From contig JAUYMX010000022.1 of the NCBI GenBank assembly GCA_030699345.1, positions 1-9,672 of the forward strand: a stretch of 9,672 bases of DNA, given 5' to 3'. Below are positions 6,483 through 9,672 of the stretch, one piece after another. This DNA comes from Methylococcaceae bacterium (GTDB lineage Bacteria > Pseudomonadota > Gammaproteobacteria > Methylococcales > Methylomonadaceae). The notes beneath the pieces were generated by a model. The model had not been told where the DNA came from and ran no database searches. It saw only the letters and a list, made by a program, of their open reading frames with translations. Position numbers and translations under genes: made by a program. Within the stretch, counting starts at the first letter, position 1. Each line of letters starts with the position of its first letter.

Positions 6483-7295
6483 TTAAAGAACTTGAACAGA
6501 GTTGGACGGCTTGCTCAGCAAATTAACCCGCACATCCATGTTGTTTAACACGCAGCCTACGCCAAACTGGTGGAATATCGATACATCAGCGGCGTCGCGA
6601 CCAAAGGCAATAATTACTCGACCACCGCGTGGCCCGCTCTGGGTGGGGTCAAACGTATACCAGCGTCCGCCGATATACGCTTCAAACCAAGCATGCAAGT
6701 CCATCGGTTCAAGTTGATACAAATACCCCACTACCAGCCGCGCTGGAATACTGATACTTCGGCATAAGGTGATGGCCAGTTGCGCCAAATCTCTGCAGAC
6801 ACCATAGCCGCGGTTGTTAATATCAATGGCTGAGAGCGGCAAATCGCTGGAACCGGGAATGTAATTAATGTTGCGCTGCACCCAGTCATTAATTTGGCTG
6901 ACCTGATCGTAACCGGGCAGGGCATCGGTAACGATCTCGCGCGCTAGATCACCAAACCGATCCGATTCACAATAACGGCTGGGTAACAGATACGGCAGAA
7001 TCTGGTTCGGCAAGTTCTGGATTTCCACAAAATTAGCACCGCGCGCAGTATCAATATTGTCAGCCGTGATGACCTCAAATGCAGTATGAACAATAAATTC
7101 GCCCGGTGGTGCCACCAGGCGCTGGCAGAAGTTGCCGACACTGTCTTTGTTTTCAGTGATTGCTACGCCGGGCTCAACGATGTAACTGGCTTTGGTAATC
7201 CGTTGCTGAGCGGCGCTTAATGGCCGGAGCATTAAAATTAATGCGGTGGGATCCTCGATCTGGAAATGCAGATCGCAACTGACTTGCAGTTTCAT
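6483..7295 (-). CDS. Transglutaminase-like cysteine protein
   Basis: This 270-residue protein (from ATG 7295) has the bacterial transglutaminase N-terminal region at about 1-120 (MKLQVSCDLHFQIEDPTALILMLRP) followed by a transglutaminase/protease core. The catalytic triad is visible: Cys167 in GYGVCRDLAQ, His201 in DLHAWFEAY and Asp216 in TFDPT. There is no signal peptide or membrane helix, so it is probably cytoplasmic. Family members may act as proteases, amidases or cross-linkers; the substrate is unknown. The frame is open further up to an ATG at 7364, but that would overlap the ParA-like gene by 35 bases and add a 23-residue tail that does not look like the family. The start at 7295 restores the usual N-terminus and leaves a 34-base gap, though neither start has a good Shine-Dalgarno. 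Confidence 0.88.
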   Translation of the reverse strand: MKLQVSCDLHFQIEDPTALILMLRPLSAAQQRITKASYIVEPGVAITENKDSVGNFCQRLVAPPGEFIVHTAFEVITADNIDTARGANFVEIQNLPNQILPYLLPSRYCESDRFGDLAREIVTDALPGYDQVSQINDWVQRNINYIPGSSDLPLSAIDINNRGYGVCRDLAQLAITLCRSISIPARLVVGYLYQLEPMDLHAWFEAYIGGRWYTFDPTQSGPRGGRVIIAFGRDAADVSIFHQFGVGCVLNNMDVRVNLLSKPSNSVQVL

Positions 7296-7329
7296 TGCTG
7301 TCTGCTGATCCGTGTTAGTGCTACCGGTT

Positions 7330-8025
7330 TCAAAGACCCACCCATTGCAGCTGTTCGTAAGCATGTTTTAACCATACTTTAACGCGTTGCCGTTCCAGCA
7401 AACCTAAAGCATTCAAGTTGTCGTAGTCTTTATTTTGGGCTGCCCAAAAGCTGGAGCTGTTAGCATCAATTTTGGTCATCACCGGTGCATGCAGGCGTTT
7501 TAAGTTAAGCACTTTGGCATTTAGTGCCAAGGCCCGATCTTTAACGCCGGACGATTCTAAAATAGAAAATTTGTCATCGCGAAGTTGGTTAAGTACCAGG
7601 ATGTAGTTCAAACGTGAGCCATATTGATCCAGCAGCTTATCAAGCAAATCTACGCAATCTTTGCCGGAGTCCATCACATTCCAGTAGGTCAGAGAAATAC
7701 CCAGGTCTTCGGCCAAGTCCAGTACACCTGATTCATCCAGCCATTTTGCCAGCGGATGATGGGTTTGTGCGGCCAGATCAACCAGAATCCGATGCTCCGG
7801 GTTCTCGGCGGCTGTCTCCACAATGGCATCCAGGCTTTCGTAATTATCGATGATGGTGGGCGATGCATAGTCTGAATAAAAACGTAGCAATGAACCATGC
7901 GAACGGTCGGTATCAAAACCAATAAAGGGGATTTTATTGCCTATCATGTACTGAGCCAGCACCCGCGCCACTACAGATTTGCCGACACCGCCTTTTTCTC
8001 CGCCGATAAGATGAATCGTACTCAT
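7330..8025 (-). CDS. ParA/MinD-like deviant Walker ATPase
   Basis: This 231-residue cytoplasmic P-loop ATPase has the deviant Walker A motif KGGVGKS at 11-17 (signature Lys11 and nucleotide-binding Lys16). The A' motif FDTDRSH is at about 37-43, and a Walker-B-like strand RILVDLAAQ follows. These features define the SIMIBI ParA/MinD/CobQ class, which forms ATP-dependent dimers. There is no N-terminal DNA-binding domain, and no parB gene or parS-like repeats are visible nearby, so plasmid or chromosome partition is not indicated. The C-terminal half (TYWNVMDSGKDCVDLLDK onward) shows no second domain. The chosen start at 8025 has AAGGAG 5 bases upstream; an in-frame ATG at 8088 would only add 21 unconvincing residues. 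It is probably co-transcribed with the transglutaminase-like gene. Its cargo is unknown. Confidence 0.88.
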   Translation of the reverse strand: MSTIHLIGGEKGGVGKSVVARVLAQYMIGNKIPFIGFDTDRSHGSLLRFYSDYASPTIIDNYESLDAIVETAAENPEHRILVDLAAQTHHPLAKWLDESGVLDLAEDLGISLTYWNVMDSGKDCVDLLDKLLDQYGSRLNYILVLNQLRDDKFSILESSGVKDRALALNAKVLNLKRLHAPVMTKIDANSSSFWAAQNKDYDNLNALGLLERQRVKVWLKHAYEQLQWVGL

Positions 8026-8030
8026 TGTTG

Positions 8031-8036
8031 CTCCTT
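8031..8036 (-). promoter_or_regulatory. Ribosome binding site of the ParA-like gene
   Basis: The minus strand reads AAGGAG 5 bases before the ATG at 8025. It decides the start in favour of MSTIHLIGG over the in-frame ATG at 8088. Confidence 0.8.
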
Positions 8037-8258
8037 GATTTGATGTGGGTAATGTATTTGTTTTAGAGCAAAGCAATAAGCGAACCACTTTTACATCATA
8101 AGAATTGCAATGCTTGAATGTGTGGCACAGACGGACGGTGCGCGTGCTTATCAGGTGTTTATTTTCAAATTGAGCAACACAGCTATGAGTGTTTTTGGTG
8201 CATAAAAATAGCCTTTTGTTTCAAATTGGTGCGAGCTTTTGTAAATCAGGTCACCTTG

Positions 8259-8287
8259 TTGACTATATTTAATGCGTACCATTATTG
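8259..8287 (+). promoter_or_regulatory. Weak candidate promoter for the phosphorylase-kinase-like gene
   Basis: TTGACT at 8259-8264 is a good -35 hexamer, but the -10 choices at normal spacing (ATTATT or TTATTG, 8281-8287) are poor. An AT-rich TATATT immediately follows the -35. If used, the leader would include the hairpin at 8301-8323. Confidence 0.22.
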
Positions 8288-8300
8288 GCTCAACAATTGC

Positions 8301-8323
8301 TGGGCTAATGTAGATTTAGCCCA
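8301..8323 (+). promoter_or_regulatory. 8-bp-stem hairpin in the leader of the phosphorylase-kinase-like gene
   Basis: TGGGCTAA and TTAGCCCA form a perfect 8-base stem around the 7-base loop TGTAGAT, ending 53 bases before the ATG at 8377. No T-run follows on either strand, so it is not a standard terminator. It could be an operator or an RNA leader element. Confidence 0.4.
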
Positions 8324-8376
8324 ATATGCTTAAAGCAAGCCTAATAATTCACTCATCAACGTCGCCTTAATTGACT

Positions 8377-9672
8377 ATGAAACCAACTCAGAACGACCCA
8401 TTAGAGGCCTACTTTCAGCAAGTGCAGGATATTATTTTAAGCCGCCAACATTGGGTGACCGGCTTGTTACCGGCCAGCACCGCTGTCACTGTGCACGGTA
8501 ATTACACCGATGCCTGGGTTAGAGATAACGTTTACAGCATTCTTTCTGCGTGGGGGCTGGCGCTGGCTTATCGACGGACTGGCGATAGCAACGACAGCGC
8601 TTATCTTCTTGAACAAAGCGTCGTTAAACTGATGCGCGGTCTGCTGACAGCGATGATGCGCCAGGCTGCAAAGGTTGAAAAATTCAAGCAGTCGCAAAAT
8701 CCGCTGGATGCTTTACATGCCAAATACGACACCAAAACCGGCGCGGTGGTGGTGGGTGATGACGAGTGGGGGCATTTGCAGCTGGATGCCACGTCATTAT
8801 TTTTATTGATGCTGGCGCAAATGACAGCCTCTGGATTGCGCATTGTCTTTACCATCGATGAAGTCAATTTCGTGCAAAATCTGGTGCATTACGTCAGTCG
8901 TACTTACCGGACGCCGGACTATGGCATCTGGGAGCGGGGTCATAAAACCAATCATGGCATTGCTGAGTTAAACGCCAGTTCCATCGGCATGGCAAAAGCG
9001 GCGCTGGAAGCGTTGTCCGGATTTAATTTATTCGGCAAAGAGGGCGGACAAGCATCTATAGTACATGTGATCAGTGACGATATTGCCCGCACGCGCATTA
9101 CCTTGGAATCGCTGTTACCCAGAGAATCTATTTCTAAAGAGGCCGATGCCGCGGTACTGAGTATTACTGGATTTCCAGCCTTTGCGGTTGATAATCAGGC
9201 GATTCGAGCGAAAACAGAAGACATTATTTGTGAGAAACTTGAAGGTCGTTATGGCTGTAAACGCTTTTTGTTGGATGGTCACCAAACGGCCATAGAAGAT
9301 AGTCATCGTATGTATTACGACCCGCATGAGCTTAAACAATTCACCGATATTGAATGCGAATGGCCGTTATTTTTTACCTATTTATTGCTGAATAGCTTAT
9401 TTACTGGCGATCATGACGCCGCCCAAAGCTATCGCGCAAAATTGGAAAGCTTGCTAGTTGAACACAATGGCCAACAGTTATTGCCGGAGTTGTATTTAGT
9501 CCCTATCGATTTAATTGCCGCAGAAAAAGCTAATCCGCATAGCCAGCAACGGGTGCCGAATGAAAACATTCCGCTGGTGTGGGCACAAAGCCTTTTTATC
9601 CTCGGCAGTCTTATTCAAGATGGTTTACTTGAAATCGATGATATTGATCCATTAGGCCGCTACAAAGTTGTT
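8377..9672 (+). CDS. Phosphorylase kinase alpha/beta-subunit-like protein, GH15 fold (3' end cut by window edge)
   Basis: From ATG 8377 the frame runs 432 codons to the window end without a stop. An in-frame TAA at 8368 limits the start; there is no clear Shine-Dalgarno. Hallmarks of the phosphorylase kinase alpha/beta family occur in order: DAWVRDNVYSI at 45-55, KLMRGLL, LDALHAKYDTKTG, VGDDEWGHLQLDATS at about 126-140, GIWERG ending at 188, ELNASSIGMAKAALEAL from 197, GRYGCKRFL from 290, IECEWPLFFTY and LPELYLVP. This domain is related to GH15 glucoamylases (alpha/alpha barrel), and Glu186 in WERG may sit where they carry a catalytic acid. In animals the protein regulates glycogen phosphorylase kinase. 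The bacterial role is unknown and may be glucan binding or hydrolysis. The missing C-terminus would show whether the regulatory half is present. Confidence 0.92.
   Translation, partial: MKPTQNDPLEAYFQQVQDIILSRQHWVTGLLPASTAVTVHGNYTDAWVRDNVYSILSAWGLALAYRRTGDSNDSAYLLEQSVVKLMRGLLTAMMRQAAKVEKFKQSQNPLDALHAKYDTKTGAVVVGDDEWGHLQLDATSLFLLMLAQMTASGLRIVFTIDEVNFVQNLVHYVSRTYRTPDYGIWERGHKTNHGIAELNASSIGMAKAALEALSGFNLFGKEGGQASIVHVISDDIARTRITLESLLPRESISKEADAAVLSITGFPAFAVDNQAIRAKTEDIICEKLEGRYGCKRFLLDGHQTAIEDSHRMYYDPHELKQFTDIECEWPLFFTYLLLNSLFTGDHDAAQSYRAKLESLLVEHNGQQLLPELYLVPIDLIAAEKANPHSQQRVPNENIPLVWAQSLFILGSLIQDGLLEIDDIDPLGRYKVV

Larger units (their letters stand above)
8026..8376. other. Divergent intergenic region, no gene
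   Basis: These 351 bases separate the minus-strand ParA-like gene from the plus-strand phosphorylase-kinase-like gene and should hold both promoters. The minus strand has a TATGAT (8100-8095) that could be a -10 about 70 bases before the ParA-like start, but no good -35 accompanies it. Short open frames here (such as plus 8118-8333) have no ribosome site or recognisable protein and were not called. Confidence 0.6.

Noticed and set aside
6342..6548. 68-codon plus-strand open frame across the end of copy 2
   Set aside because: It begins inside the palindrome arm and runs into the antisense of the transglutaminase-like gene; no protein-like features.
7296..7364. 23-residue N-terminal extension of the transglutaminase-like protein from ATG 7364
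   Set aside because: It overlaps the end of the ParA-like gene in another frame and does not look like the family N-terminus, which begins at MKLQV.
7330..8025. Plasmid or chromosome partition locus
   Set aside because: There is no ParB-like gene, no helix-turn-helix domain in the ATPase and no iterated parS-like sites nearby.
8118..8333. 71-codon plus-strand open frame before the phosphorylase-kinase-like gene
   Set aside because: It has no ribosome site, an unlikely cysteine-rich composition and covers the probable promoter and leader hairpin.

Overview
The window looks like chromosomal DNA of a gammaproteobacterium. The gene families, moderate base composition and GTAGG-type REP palindromes would fit a Methylomonas/Methylobacter-like methanotroph. 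This placement is an inference from overall character; no taxonomic marker gene is present.

Layout. (1) From 3700 down to the left edge, on the minus strand, lie two tandem paralogous SulP-family anion transporters. The first (2099-3700) is a plain SulP-STAS protein. The second (2070 to beyond base 1) carries a C-terminal beta-carbonic anhydrase domain cut by the window edge. (2) A 150-bp divergent intergenic region (3701-3850) separates them from a plus-strand two-component system: an OmpR/PhoB-type response regulator (3851-4525) overlapped by 8 bases by its TctE/QseC-like histidine kinase (4518-5885). The intergenic region holds a Pho-box-like 11-bp-period direct repeat. (3) From 5827 to 6405 lies a tandem duplication of about 290 bp. 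Each copy contains the last 19 codons of the kinase gene, a single REP-like element and a large nested palindrome. (4) On the minus strand (8025 to 6483) is a probable two-gene unit: a ParA/MinD-like deviant Walker ATPase and a transglutaminase-like cysteine protein. (5) After a 351-bp divergent intergenic region comes a plus-strand gene (8377 to beyond the right edge) that closely resembles the alpha/beta regulatory subunits of animal phosphorylase kinase (GH15-like fold).

The left half can be read as one module. The SulP pair would move bicarbonate (or another anion), the fused carbonic anhydrase would interconvert it with CO2, and the divergent two-component system may control the pair. 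The right half shows no obvious pathway shared by its three genes. The most striking items are the phosphorylase-kinase-like protein, the SulP-carbonic anhydrase locus with its divergent regulator, and the duplicated palindromic cassette that copied a kinase gene tail. No RNA genes, CRISPR array, transposase or replication origin were seen.
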